The notes below the pieces were generated by a model. The model searched no databases, was not told the origin of the DNA, and was given only the letters and a program-made list of their open reading frames with translations. Shown here in pieces: positions 1 through 7,320 of a stretch of 12,604 nt of DNA. Every line of letters starts with the position of its first letter. Position 1 is the stretch's first letter. Location: the NCBI GenBank assembly GCA_002803225.1, contig NXFV01002051.1, positions 1 through 12,604 of the forward strand, written 5' to 3'. The translations under genes were made by a program, and so were the position numbers. Origin of the DNA: Gamarada debralockiae (taxonomy: Eukaryota > Ascomycota > Leotiomycetes > Helotiales > Hyphodiscaceae).

Positions 1-19
1 CATCGATCCCGCCGTCACA
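1..19 (+). repeat. 5' LTR, last 19 bases only
   Basis: The window opens inside the 3' end of the 5' LTR, ending in GCCGTCACA. It matches 1435-1453 except at the first base: C at position 1 (CpA) versus T at 1435 (TpA). That single difference is of the RIP type. No convincing tRNA primer-binding site can be read in the bases that follow (from 20). Confidence 0.75.
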
Positions 20-181
20 TAATACTAAACTCCTATAGTTATACGCAGCTATAGTATTCCTAGGCTTTCCAGGTTTTCTAGGTTCCTAGGTCCTAGGTTT
101 TACTACTGCCGTGACGCAAAAAGCTCGATTTTGCTAGCACACTACGATTTTTTCAATTTTTATCTTGACATTCCTTTACAA

Positions 182-1180
182 ATGGACACCTTTCAATCCC
201 AAGTATAGCGTGAGTTTAACTAGCTTCGAGCTGAAATCACGACCTTACGTACAGCACTCGCCCAAGCGCAATTGAGCTCTCGTCCAAAGCTTCCTGATCC
301 TGAGAAGTTCGCTGGCCAGACGTATAAATTCGATACATAGCTCCCTTCAATCAAAGCGAAGCTCCGAGTCGATAATACAGCAATTGGGGACTCAGTTGCC
401 CAGTTCTACTACGTCTACCTCAACCTCGATACGTCTATCCAAGCTATAGTCCTGCCACAGCTGTCCTACGCCGAATCTACGAAAAAATAGGACTACAACT
501 CAATCCTTGACCAGCTTACGCGAGTCTACAACAATCCGAACAAGCAGCAGGAGGCAGAGGACAAGCTATATAGCCTTCGCCAGGGTAATAACTCCCTACC
601 TGCCTATATTGCCAAGTTCGAGCGTACGCTCTATGAGGCAGGCGGACAAAGCTGGAACGACGTTAATAAGATATCCAGCTTCCGGAACGGTCTCAACTCA
701 GCAATCCGTAGCTGTCTAGTATAACAGCTTACTCTGCCAAGAGTATACGCCGATTTCCTACGGACAGTTCAGTAGCTAGCAAGTAAAACTGCCGCCCTAC
801 CCTACGAGACTACCCCCAAGCTCGCCGGCGATCCAATGGATATTAGTGAGCTAACAATTAGTACTGTTACGTCGCCTTTCCAGCTAGGACCAACTCTACC
901 TCGACCGACTTCGCCGGTTACTCGCTCGGTCTCTCCACAGATCCGCCATCAATATCGATAATCTAGTAGATGTATTAGATATAGCTCTTACGATCACTGG
1001 GTCAAGGACTGTAATCTAGCCCCGTACGCTAGCTCTAGCAAACGGGTTACAATTGCTGTATGTAACGACGACTCAGGTATATACAGCGATTCAGACGTTA
1101 ATAAGACAGACTAGGAAGAGGATTTTTATAAGAATAATCCGGGTCTTAAGAGTTGCTATGATACTAGGCTTTATGAATAG
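182..1180 (+). pseudogene. Retrotransposon gag, inactivated by eight internal stops
   Basis: Starting at ATG 182, one frame reads through about 332 codons without an indel to a stop at 1178. It is interrupted by stops at 206, 221, 338, 488, 722, 773, 959 and 1112. All are TAG or TAA, none TGA, as expected if CAG, CAA or TGG codons were hit by CpA-to-TpA changes. The translation has the look of a fungal Ty3-type gag: PDPEKFAGQTYKF near codon 40, a helical middle section (LYSLRQG, FRNGLNSAI), a proline-rich linker, and a zinc knuckle at 971-1012 reading C-x2-Y-x4-H-x4-C. The second cysteine is Tyr (TAT, 980-982), itself a RIP-type TGT-to-TAT change. No functional protein is expected. Confidence 0.8.
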
Positions 1181-1237
1181 GGTCCTTTTCCTTTGTTACT
1201 TTGATATTTCAGCGCTCGGGGTCGAGCTTACTCTCTT

Positions 1238-1250
1238 TTAAAGGAGGGTA
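1238..1250 (+). other. Polypurine tract of the LTR element
   Basis: TTAAAGGAGGGTA lies directly 5' of the 3' LTR, the position where plus-strand synthesis is primed in LTR retrotransposons. Its location between the end of gag and the LTR start supports the LTR boundary chosen. Confidence 0.6.
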
Positions 1251-1251
1251 A

Positions 1252-1453
1252 TATGACGGCAGCCGTCACATATAGCATATTATGCGACAGCATAGCGGTT
1301 TCGCCTGTTTCGCCTAAGGCCTAGCTAGGGGTACAAGAGCTTGGCCATTCCATTCCTTTGGCCTTTTCCTTTCTTCCTTAGTTTAGTATTTTATTATATA
1401 CCGTGATCTTTGAACTCCGCGCTTTAGACCTTTATATCGATCCCGCCGTCACA
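1252..1453 (+). repeat. 3' LTR, about 202 bp
   Basis: The right end is fixed by the 18-bp match to the 5' LTR remnant. The left end is placed at TATGACGGC (1252). This pairs with the terminal GCCGTCACA (1445-1453) as a nine-base inverted repeat with one mismatch, and the mismatch (TG expected, TA seen) is again RIP-like. TGACGGC-A-GCCGTCA at 1254-1268 is a perfect palindrome with a one-base centre. The LTR abuts the minisatellite, so the first bases after it (AGAGG, 1454-1458) are the predicted target-site duplication. Confidence 0.7.
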
Positions 1454-1696
1454 AGAGGAGTATGTGTATAGCAGAGGAGTATGTATATAGCAGAGGAGTA
1501 TGTATATAGCAGAGTATGTGTATAGATCTGCGCGAGTAGTATATAGCAAAGGGGTATACGTAGAATAGAGGAGTATAGCAGAGGAGTATGCGTATAGTAT
1601 AGGCGTATGTATGTAGCAGAGGAGTATGCGTATAGCAGGGAGTATGCGTATAGCACAGGCGTATTTGTGTAGCAGAGGAGTATATATATCGTAGCG
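1454..1696 (+). repeat. Minisatellite array A, 19-bp unit
   Basis: Starting immediately after the LTR, the unit AGAGGAGTATGTGTATAGC recurs head to tail. The first three copies (1454-1472, 1473-1491, 1492-1510) are almost identical. About nine more copies are degenerate or shortened, with variants such as ATAGGCGTATGTATGTAGC. Tandem TAT/ATA-rich units create long but meaningless open frames on the minus strand rich in Tyr, Thr and Leu; I do not regard these as genes. Confidence 0.85.
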
Positions 1697-1869
1697 GGGT
1701 TTTGTAGTCCATGCGCACGTGGTTCGCAGATACGTAATGCAGGACCAGCATAAATATCGCGTTGTGTATATACTTTATTCTTCAGGCAGTTCATACTCTA
1801 ATAATACATTTATTATCTCTTGATTCATAGCGTAATCAGGACGCGCTTATACTTGTATTTCGCCCCTTC
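1697..1869. other. Spacer between minisatellite arrays A and B
   Basis: About 170 bases of non-repetitive, AT-leaning sequence. I see no gene, RNA or motif in it. Confidence 0.5.
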
Positions 1870-1975
1870 TATAATATAGCAAGGAGTATATATATAGCAG
1901 AGGAGAATGCGTATAGCAGGGAGTATGTGTATAGCAGAGGAGTATACGTATGGATCTGCGGGAGTAGTATATAGT
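1870..1975 (+). repeat. Minisatellite array B, same 19-bp family
   Basis: Degenerate copies of the AGAGGAGTATGYGTATAGC unit recur here. The bases 1953-1974 (GATCTGCGGGAGTAGTATAT and the next two) repeat 1525-1546 of array A with one mismatch (GATCTGCGCGAGTAG). The two arrays therefore share a variant unit and probably descend from one longer array or a duplicated block. Confidence 0.75.
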
Positions 1976-2016
1976 ATTGATAGGTCTAGAAGGTCTAGAC
2001 AGTACAGTGATATCTA

Positions 2017-2089
2017 GGGAAGACCGAAGAGCTAGAGAAGGCCGAAGAGCTAGGGAAGTCCGAGGAGCTAGAGAAGGCCGAGGTCCTAA
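2017..2089 (+). repeat. 18-bp tandem repeat, about four copies
   Basis: Four successive copies of an 18-bp unit close to AGAAGGCCGAAGAGCTAG, differing by one or two bases each. Because 18 is a multiple of three, each frame reads as a repetitive peptide; one plus-strand frame gives EKAEEL-like hexamers and the minus strand gives PSLAPR/PSLALR. There is no start codon context or extended open frame, so I treat it as non-coding. Confidence 0.75.
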
Positions 2090-2216
2090 AGTTAAGTTAT
2101 AGATATATGCGAAGGATTGAACTCTAGAAGAAATAGTAGAGATTTTTGAATTGAAGCTTTTGACGCTTATTTTTACTAGCGCCTTATGTATCTTAGTATT
2201 AGGGTTCTTATACCAA

Positions 2217-2323
2217 CATATAGTAGAGGAGCATATGTACAATAGAGGAGTATAGCAGAGGAGTATACGTATAGTATAGGCGTATGTGGGTGGCAGAGGA
2301 GGGAGTATGTGTATGGCAGAGGA
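2217..2323 (+). repeat. Minisatellite array C, same family, most degenerate
   Basis: A third block with AGAGGAGTATAGC, AGAGGAGTATACGTATAG and ATAGGCGTATGTGGGTGGC variants. Unit lengths are uneven and the copies diverge more than in array A. It runs directly into the hairpin cluster at 2324. Confidence 0.7.
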
Positions 2324-2453
2324 GTGGTCTGTGCAGAGACCACATCATGTGACAGTGAATTTTTCAATTCACGTGATTAGAACCGATCCCTTAACCCTCG
2401 CGCGCAGGGGGGTCGGAATGTAAAAAAAGCTACGCTTTAATAAATTTTACATT
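2324..2453. repeat. Cluster of inverted repeats (possible transposon or MITE terminus)
   Basis: Several inverted repeats sit within 130 bases. GTGGTCT/AGACCAC (2324-2330 and 2337-2343) flank a 6-base loop. GTGAATT/AATTCAC (2355-2361 and 2366-2372) flank a 4-base loop. A GC-rich stretch at 2383-2416 has near-complementary CCGATCCC and GGGTCGG arms. AATGTAAAA/TTTTACATT (2417-2425 and 2445-2453) enclose a second small stem, AAAGC/GCTTT. No coding frame is present. The density of hairpins at the edge of a repeat island suggests a fragment of a palindromic mobile element, but no target duplication was identified. Confidence 0.4.
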
Positions 2454-2570
2454 TCATCTCCACGAAGACTTTTCATTTCGTAACCATCTTTGATCTCTCC
2501 AATCTCCCCAGGACTCTTGATATTCCAGACCAGAAACGCCCACAAACTCGCGACTTCACATATTTTCTGA

Positions 2571-3025
2571 TCTAATTCAGTATTAAGTCATGAGAACTTT
2601 CTCCACCAATCCAAAATATCTGACATTCAGCATGTCAACCTACCGGCACTCCAGAGACATCCGTGGGGCACAGATCCGGCGCGAACCAGAGCGCAATCAG
2701 AACCCTCAACCAAGGTAAGTCAAAGCCTCACCTTCACGGAGATTCAGCAAGATCTCCGTCGTGAAGCCGACCTTGAAAGGGGTTTTCGAGAAATGAACTA
2801 CGCGATACTGCTGTTTCCGGGACGCGGACCGCTCATAGACCTACACCCACAGGCAAGAGCTGTTGGCGCGATGTGAAAGATAACAGATACACTCCCATAG
2901 CATTCGACATCTGGGCAGCTTTAATTATTCTCATAGGAGGATTGTCAATTTCTGCAGCGAATAAGAAAGCTCGGCTAGTCGGTCCGCTCCACGATTGCAG
3001 GTGGGGCTGTGCAGTCGAGCAGTAG
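2571..3025 (+). pseudogene. Possible frame-broken small membrane-protein gene (unidentified)
   Basis: Two adjacent plus-strand frames look more protein-like than chance. One is open 2571-2873 and contains FTEIQQDLRREADLERGF followed by MNYAILLFPG. The next frame is open from 2777 to a stop at 3023, with DVKDNRYTPIAFDIW followed by about 20 hydrophobic residues that could span a membrane. The two would join if a one-base indel lay around 2820-2850. A perfect GTAAGT donor at 2715 and a TCTGATCTAATTCAG acceptor-like stretch ending at 2580 could indicate introns instead. I recognise no family. A spliced gene, a pseudogene and chance all remain possible. Confidence 0.25.
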
Positions 3026-3670
3026 ACTCTGAAGTAAAAAGCAGCCGGACAGGAACTTTTGAGCTTAGTCCCATCGTGATGAAGAGAGTGATAAGAAGAA
3101 TCGAAAAAATGTAATAGTACCTACGGCGCCTTTGAGATCATGAAATAGAGCTAGGAGAGCAGCACAAAATACAAATTAATTTACACGAATAGAAGATTTA
3201 CCTGAAGGCTATACCTGGACGTGAAATATTTTACCATGTGAAATTTTATATAAAATGAATACCTAGAGCATGCACAGTGATACAGATGTTTGAATTGAGA
3301 ATGAGACTGGTTTTAAGAGCAGCTACCTCTGTTCGCTTAACCCCTGAATGCAAGGAACGGCACATAGCGGCATCGCACTCTCGTTACGAAGGTACACTCA
3401 GGGAAAATACTATAAAGACCTAGCATAATCCATCACACTAACTACTTTAGATAGGTAAAAGGCAGGCGATTTCACAGTGGAGGAATTGTGTTGGTGTACA
3501 GTCATTGTGCACAGTAGATTCAAATCGAGACCAAAGGTCAAGGGACAAAAGTTTTGCGTAGGAATGAAAAAGGTGTCTATCATCTAACGGGGCTCTGCCA
3601 CCATTTACACAGCCAGAGACGGAAAACCCATGTGCCGAATTTAACATGCCACCACCTTAACATCATCACA
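3026..3670. other. Gene-free stretch
   Basis: I see no supported gene, RNA or repeat. A 66-codon minus-strand frame (3447-3647) lacks any recognisable motif and is not annotated as a gene. The right end probably includes the 3' untranslated region of the minus-strand Egh16-like gene. Confidence 0.4.
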
Positions 3671-3674
3671 TCAT

Positions 3675-4461
3675 TTAGTAACTTATGAACTTGGCTGAGC
3701 GCTTCACTCGGGTTGTAGTAGAACTAGGCATCTGGACGGCAAACACACCACCAAAAGGACCGTTGGCGTTGTTGTTAGAGACCTTAACAAGACAGAGGCC
3801 ATTAATGCCGTTGATAGCGCCAGTGCAAGAGGTGCCTGCTGGGATCTCGACAGCGAACGGCTATCGAGGCATTAGTCAACCATTTCCCGATATAGCTTAA
3901 GATAGCCTAGCCACTTACATAGTCCTCGTTAACATTCTCGGCACGCTTACTAATGAGGCCCGACTTCGCCAACAAGCGGCTGAAAATGCCACGCTTGCTG
4001 GGAGCCGCAATATTGCCGTCGGTTCCGGGTGGCTGGGTTGTAACAGTCGCAGTCTTAGCGGTCGACCACTTGCCCGTGGCACTCTCGTCTACCAAGGCTT
4101 CCAGCGGGCCCGCGCCGTCGGTGGTGACAATGTGGTATGTGCCGTTAACGGACCCGCCGCTGCTGACCTGCGGTAGCGTGGAGCCCGACAATGCCATAGC
4201 CTCAGTCAGGTCGCTGAGCTCGTTGTCGCCGGCCTCATCGGTATAACCGATGTCATCGTCAGTGGTGATCTCCTTAGACCAGAAGACAGTCGTGTCGACC
4301 TCGGTCTCGTAGTTAGGACCGGGGCCAGGGACGATTCCACCCTTGATACCGAGCGCCGTACCGTTGCCGCCCAGGTTACCAGTAACGACGGCTACCTTGC
4401 CATGGGCAGCTACGAGAGGAGAGGAGACGATGAGAGCGCAGAGAACAATGTGAGCGTACAT
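3675..4461 (-). CDS. Egh16/GAS-like secreted appressorial protein, two exons
   Basis: Exon 1 is 4461-3919 (181 codons), the intron 3918-3861 (58 nt, GTAAGT donor, GACTAAT branch, TAG acceptor, phase 0), and exon 2 3860-3675 (61 codons plus stop), giving 242 aa. Residues 1-19 form a signal peptide (ALIVSSPLVAA) followed by HGKVAVVTGNLGGNGTALGI. SGSTLPQVSSGGSVNGTYH, TTDGAGPLEA and, across the intron, NVNEDYPF, IPAGTSCTG and NNNANGPFGGVFA are typical of the Egh16-like family (Magnaporthe GAS1/GAS2-MAS3, Blumeria Egh16), which are secreted and induced during appressorium formation. The mature protein has two cysteines (193, 204) and two N-glycosylation sites (N33, N106). KR dipeptides at 156-157 and 172-173, and KR at 234-235, could be Kex2 sites. 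Biochemical activity of the family is unknown. Without splicing the frame ends two codons after the donor (VSG then stop), losing the conserved C-terminus. Confidence 0.88.
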
Positions 4462-4720
4462 TTTGAATGGTGTTTGGCCGGTTAGGAGTCCTTGTGGTAA
4501 AAGTGAACAATTTAATTGCTGATAGAGAAAGTCCTGAGTAAAGATTGTTGAGTCAAGAGTGTGTAAAGCTTAATGATTGCAAGTAGAAAAGAATGTCACG
4601 AATCAATCGGATCCTGAGAAGTTCAAAAAGATTGTAAGTGAAGAAGAAGGCGGCTGAATTGCTGATGCACAGAGAGAGAGATCTGGGAACTCTTCGCAGA
4701 TATATAAACCCTTCGGCCTA
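4462..4720 (-). promoter_or_regulatory. Upstream region of the Egh16-like gene
   Basis: Read on the minus strand, the leader before ATG 4461 is pyrimidine- and CA-rich and ends CACCATTCAAA, a good fungal initiation context. A TATA-like TTTATATAT lies at 4700-4708, about 240 bases upstream of the ATG, and could be the core promoter if the leader is about 200 nt. The TATA assignment is weak. Confidence 0.3.
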
Positions 4721-5663
4721 CCATACTCGCTGTCTGTCGCCTTGGACTTGCATGAAGTCATTTCCACAAATTCTCCTTAAATACTTTCGCCCCGAATCGT
4801 TTGAGATCTACTCCAACTGCAAAACCTGAAAGAAAACGTCCAGTTGAGACGATGGAGAACAGATGCGGGAAGAGCGTCGTCTGATCATTTTGTCGCAAAA
4901 CTTGAGGCGAAACTCAACGACAATAGACCGTATACCTAGCGTCTATCTATTACACTAGATCAGACGAATGACGCAAGCGATGAGAGGACCAGATAAGGAG
5001 GGAGTATCGTAACTGGTTCCACTTACTAATGATCTTAAAACAATAAATTCCTGAGAACCTACAGAGGAACTCAGCCATTGAGATATATCCAGGGATAATG
5101 TCAGTATAGTCGACTGGTGTAGATTGTCGCAAGGTTTCATCAGATACCCAGGGGCTTGGGCTTGATCAAGCATGGACAAGGCTGTGGCCTCTATTGATCT
5201 GTGTGGCTACAGCTGCTTGTGCCGATCTCCCGTTGCGATCTCGATTCTTGGCATTGAATTGCGAAAAGTTGAGATAGTATACGTAATGTATGTTTTATCG
5301 TACTTTGTCCACGCGTGTCGTGGGGCTTCCATAGCTTCATGTTTATTGTGGAGATCCTTGCAGTTCACGGCCCTCCGTGACCGCGTAAGTGTTTTAACAT
5401 CTAAACAGGTAAAGGCAGCACAGAATCAGGAGTCGCTTAACTGAAGTTTCCCACCTTCTCAATTTGACTTCATAGTTTAGAAGTGGCTTGCCAGTGGTAA
5501 TTCGAAAAAGCGTATGAGCAATCAAAGTGCACTTGCCTCCCCCCGTGCTATAGGCGAGAATCACGGGTACTGGACAGTCGAGCGGAGTGTCATATAAGCC
5601 CACACATAGGATATGATACTACAAAATACTGCCAGATTTTTGACACTTGTCTCCCTGACATCC
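4721..5663. other. Intergenic stretch with unidentified short frames
   Basis: No gene could be identified. Two overlapping minus-strand frames (5179-4955 and 5132-4950) contain protein-like strings, for instance STILTLSLDISQWLSSS and VDYTDIIPGYISMAEF. A minus-strand frame at 5603-5394 contains VPVILAYSTGGGKCTLIAH, superficially like a P-loop but lacking the final GK[S/T] and a supporting fold. GTAAGT occurs on the minus strand in the frame around 5030. These could be exons of an unrecognised minus-strand gene or its decayed remains; without homology I make no call. Confidence 0.3.
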
Positions 5664-5792
5664 TCAACGTCGACTCACCAGTATCCCAAGCGGCTGCTCC
5701 CCAATTCTAACAAGGGTAAACTGAGTGGGAATCTCCGACTGCTGTTCAATATCCTGCACTGGACAGCCCTGTGTGTCGTGCCTAGTTTGCAT
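5664..5792 (-). other. Possible short exon with a GTGAGT donor, unidentified
   Basis: From ATG 5792 a minus-strand frame reads 42 codons, including QGCPVQDIEQQSEIPTQF and TLVRIGEQPLGIL, whose composition is protein-like. A GTGAGT donor (5678-5673) occurs right after the GIL codons, so the stop at 5664 could lie in an intron. No acceptor and next exon could be fixed with confidence, and I recognise no family. It may belong with the frames on either side as parts of one degraded minus-strand gene. Confidence 0.2.
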
Positions 5793-5804
5793 GCATATTT
5801 AGCA

Positions 5805-6146
5805 TCAATCTTTCGTTCCTTTTTCCATCCCATATAATAATCCCGCATCTCTCGATCGCTTCCGTTGTGATGGTCTTCTTGGGAAAACCTTTGCGTTTTT
5901 GTCGTACTTCGGATCGGCCCTCTGATGAATATGGTGAATGTTACGATGAGTGACGAAATGGGTTTGGACTTCGTGGTTTTGCTTTTGGCGAAAGCGTTTC
6001 ATGTCGCAATGCGGCGAAGTCTCTCTCCGGTGGGCGATAGGTACACAACCGAAAACCCCAGATTCGCCAAAGCTAGATTTCTGAGCATTTACTATAACAT
6101 CGTCATTCGTCTCCCCCTCCTCCTGCTCTAGATTTTCCTCATCAAT
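5805..6146 (-). pseudogene. Unidentified minus-strand frame, possible gene remnant
   Basis: An open minus-strand frame of 113 codons runs from just after a TAA (6147-6149) to the stop at 5805; the first ATG in it is at 6002. Its N-terminal half is acidic (IDEENLEQEEGETNDDVIV) and its C-terminal half is strongly basic and histidine-rich (KRFRQKQNHEVQTHF, RRPSQRKRSRDAG). The frame continues upstream of the TAA with ANNEDRD, compatible with a CAA-to-TAA change in a longer gene. No family is recognised and no splice-consistent full gene could be built, so this may be a decayed gene or chance. Confidence 0.25.
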
Positions 6147-6457
6147 TTAATCACGATCTTCGTTGTTGGCTCAAGATTGAGTCAGTGGTATGTTCTAATA
6201 TATATTCTGTTCGCTATTCTAATTTTCTATTTTTTGAATCTGGGTTATTTCGGTTGTGTACCTATCACCCACCGTACTCTCACAGGCAGAATCTGCGGCC
6301 ACTATCGGGGATTTTGATAGGCGAGTTCGTATAGGTGTGTCGAAAGTCTATATATGATCAGCCTAAGCCTAGCGCAAAGCAACATAAATAGCTGCCTAGA
6401 CGCATCGACAGTCATCTAGAGCTTCGGATTCCTCATAGGGGGCAACATTGAGTCAAA
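6147..6457. other. Gene-free AT-rich stretch, possible old promoter
   Basis: No coding frame is supported. A TATATATGAT box lies near 6349-6358, about 100 bases before an ATG at 6458 in a good context (CAAAATGG) that opens only an 18-codon frame. This may be the former promoter and first exon region of the MFS pseudogene downstream, but no splice connection can be shown. Confidence 0.3.
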
Positions 6458-6726
6458 ATGGACATCTCCTTCGATGCTAAACGTTCACGAAAGGAAACAG
6501 CGTACGACGGTTGAATGAATCCCTCTGCAAGATCGCCTGCTTGATTGTGATATTTCCCGATACTCACCTCCATCATGTTTCCCACCTTCAACTTTGCTTT
6601 CCAATTCTTGTTGCTAATTCGTCCCTTGGAATCTGCTGCTGGTTTATATTATTGCTTCAGAAACTCCTGGCTAAGAGTCGATTGCTTCTCAAAAGCACGA
6701 TGTTGAAATATGCATTGAAAACTTGA

Positions 6727-7320
6727 GTTGCGACAAGTAAAAACACCTCCAGAGAACCGAGCAAGATGCCTCTAAGAGTGTGACAAATATGAACTCAGAG
6801 GGGGCCTAGCGATTCTGCCCTCGACCCATCTCTGCCTCTAAACTAGTCAGACCCGAAGAAGTTCTTCAACATAGTCCTTCCATCCATCCTGTGTTTCGTG
6901 GTGTACCCAATTCCAGACTCGACATCTCGATCAAAAATGCTAACCCATTGATGAGCGCTTTTGGAAGTTCTGTCCATACTCCGGCAATCCCTGACTTTTT
7001 GCACGACGTCCACGTCTCCGACACCATTACAACCGTCCCGCTCACGACCTACGTTTTGGGGTTGTCTTTTGGTCCCATGATCAGCGCCCCAATCAGCGGG
7101 ACAGTGGGAAGAATGGGTACATATCGCATCATTGTACCCATCAGTGCACTCTGCACTCTTGGTTCAGGGTTTGATCCGAACAAAACAGCATTGTGCGTAC
7201 TTCGGTTCTTCGCTGGACTCTTTGGGGATGCGCCACTTTGAGTCTGTGCAGGCACTGCAGCAGATTTGTTTTATCCAAAGGAAAGAGCAGTGGCTGGTAC
7301 TCTTTCGCTGCGGCTTTTCT
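6727..7320 (+). pseudogene. Broken DHA1-type MFS transporter, N-terminal third
   Basis: The segment can be read as the N-terminal part of a fungal proton-antiport MFS drug or metabolite transporter. It begins with EQDASKSVTNMNSEG, then GPSDSALDPSLPLN, a stop, SDPKKFFNIVLPSILCFVV, an intron (6903-6955, 53 nt, GTACCC donor, GCTAACCC branch, GAG acceptor), and AFGSSVHTPAIPDFLHDVHV, PLTTYVLGLSFGPMISAPI, GRMGTYRI and CVLRFFAGLFG, covering roughly TM1-TM4. Lesions are: one extra G in the run 6800-6804; TGG-to-TAG at 6844-6846 in the family's PLNWS motif; TGA at 7239-7241 just before GTAADLFYPKERAVAGTL; and a one-base loss near 7299 after which the next frame reads SFAAAFLVGLGL. TM6-TM12 are not recognisable. 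It cannot make a working transporter. Confidence 0.75.

Larger units (their letters stand above)
1..1453 (+). mobile_element. Gag-only LTR retrotransposon, RIP-damaged (5' LTR cut by window edge)
   Basis: The 18 bases ATCGATCCCGCCGTCACA occur at 2-19 and again at 1436-1453, marking the ends of the 5' and 3' LTRs. Between them lies one gag-like frame (182-1180). A purine-rich tract (1238-1250, AAAGGAGGG core) sits immediately before the 3' LTR, as a plus-strand primer should. Only about 70 bases separate the end of gag from the 3' LTR, so there is no protease, reverse transcriptase, RNase H or integrase. The element is therefore either a non-autonomous gag-only derivative or a copy whose pol was deleted. 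The gag sequence and CCHC-type knuckle suggest Ty3/gypsy ancestry (inference). Complete internal length is about 1.23 kb. The 5' LTR start and upstream target duplication lie outside the window. Confidence 0.8.

Noticed and set aside
507..719. 70-codon plus-strand frame within the gag region
   Set aside because: It is out of frame with the stop-containing gag frame, which is the one that carries gag-like sequence and the zinc knuckle.
1454..2323. CRISPR-like array
   Set aside because: The repeats are contiguous with no unique spacers, and the genome is eukaryotic.
1432..2367. Long minus-strand frames rich in Tyr, Thr, Leu and Ser over the minisatellites
   Set aside because: They are translations of tandem AGAGGAGTATGTGTATAGC units, overlap one another in different frames and have no domain.
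3685..3900. 71-codon plus-strand frame
   Set aside because: It is antisense to exon 2 and part of the intron of the Egh16-like gene, whose minus-strand reading is clearly conserved.
5394..5603. STGGGKCTLIAH as a Walker A P-loop
   Set aside because: The consensus GxxxxGK[S/T] is not met (GGGKC), and no Walker B or other ATPase motif follows.
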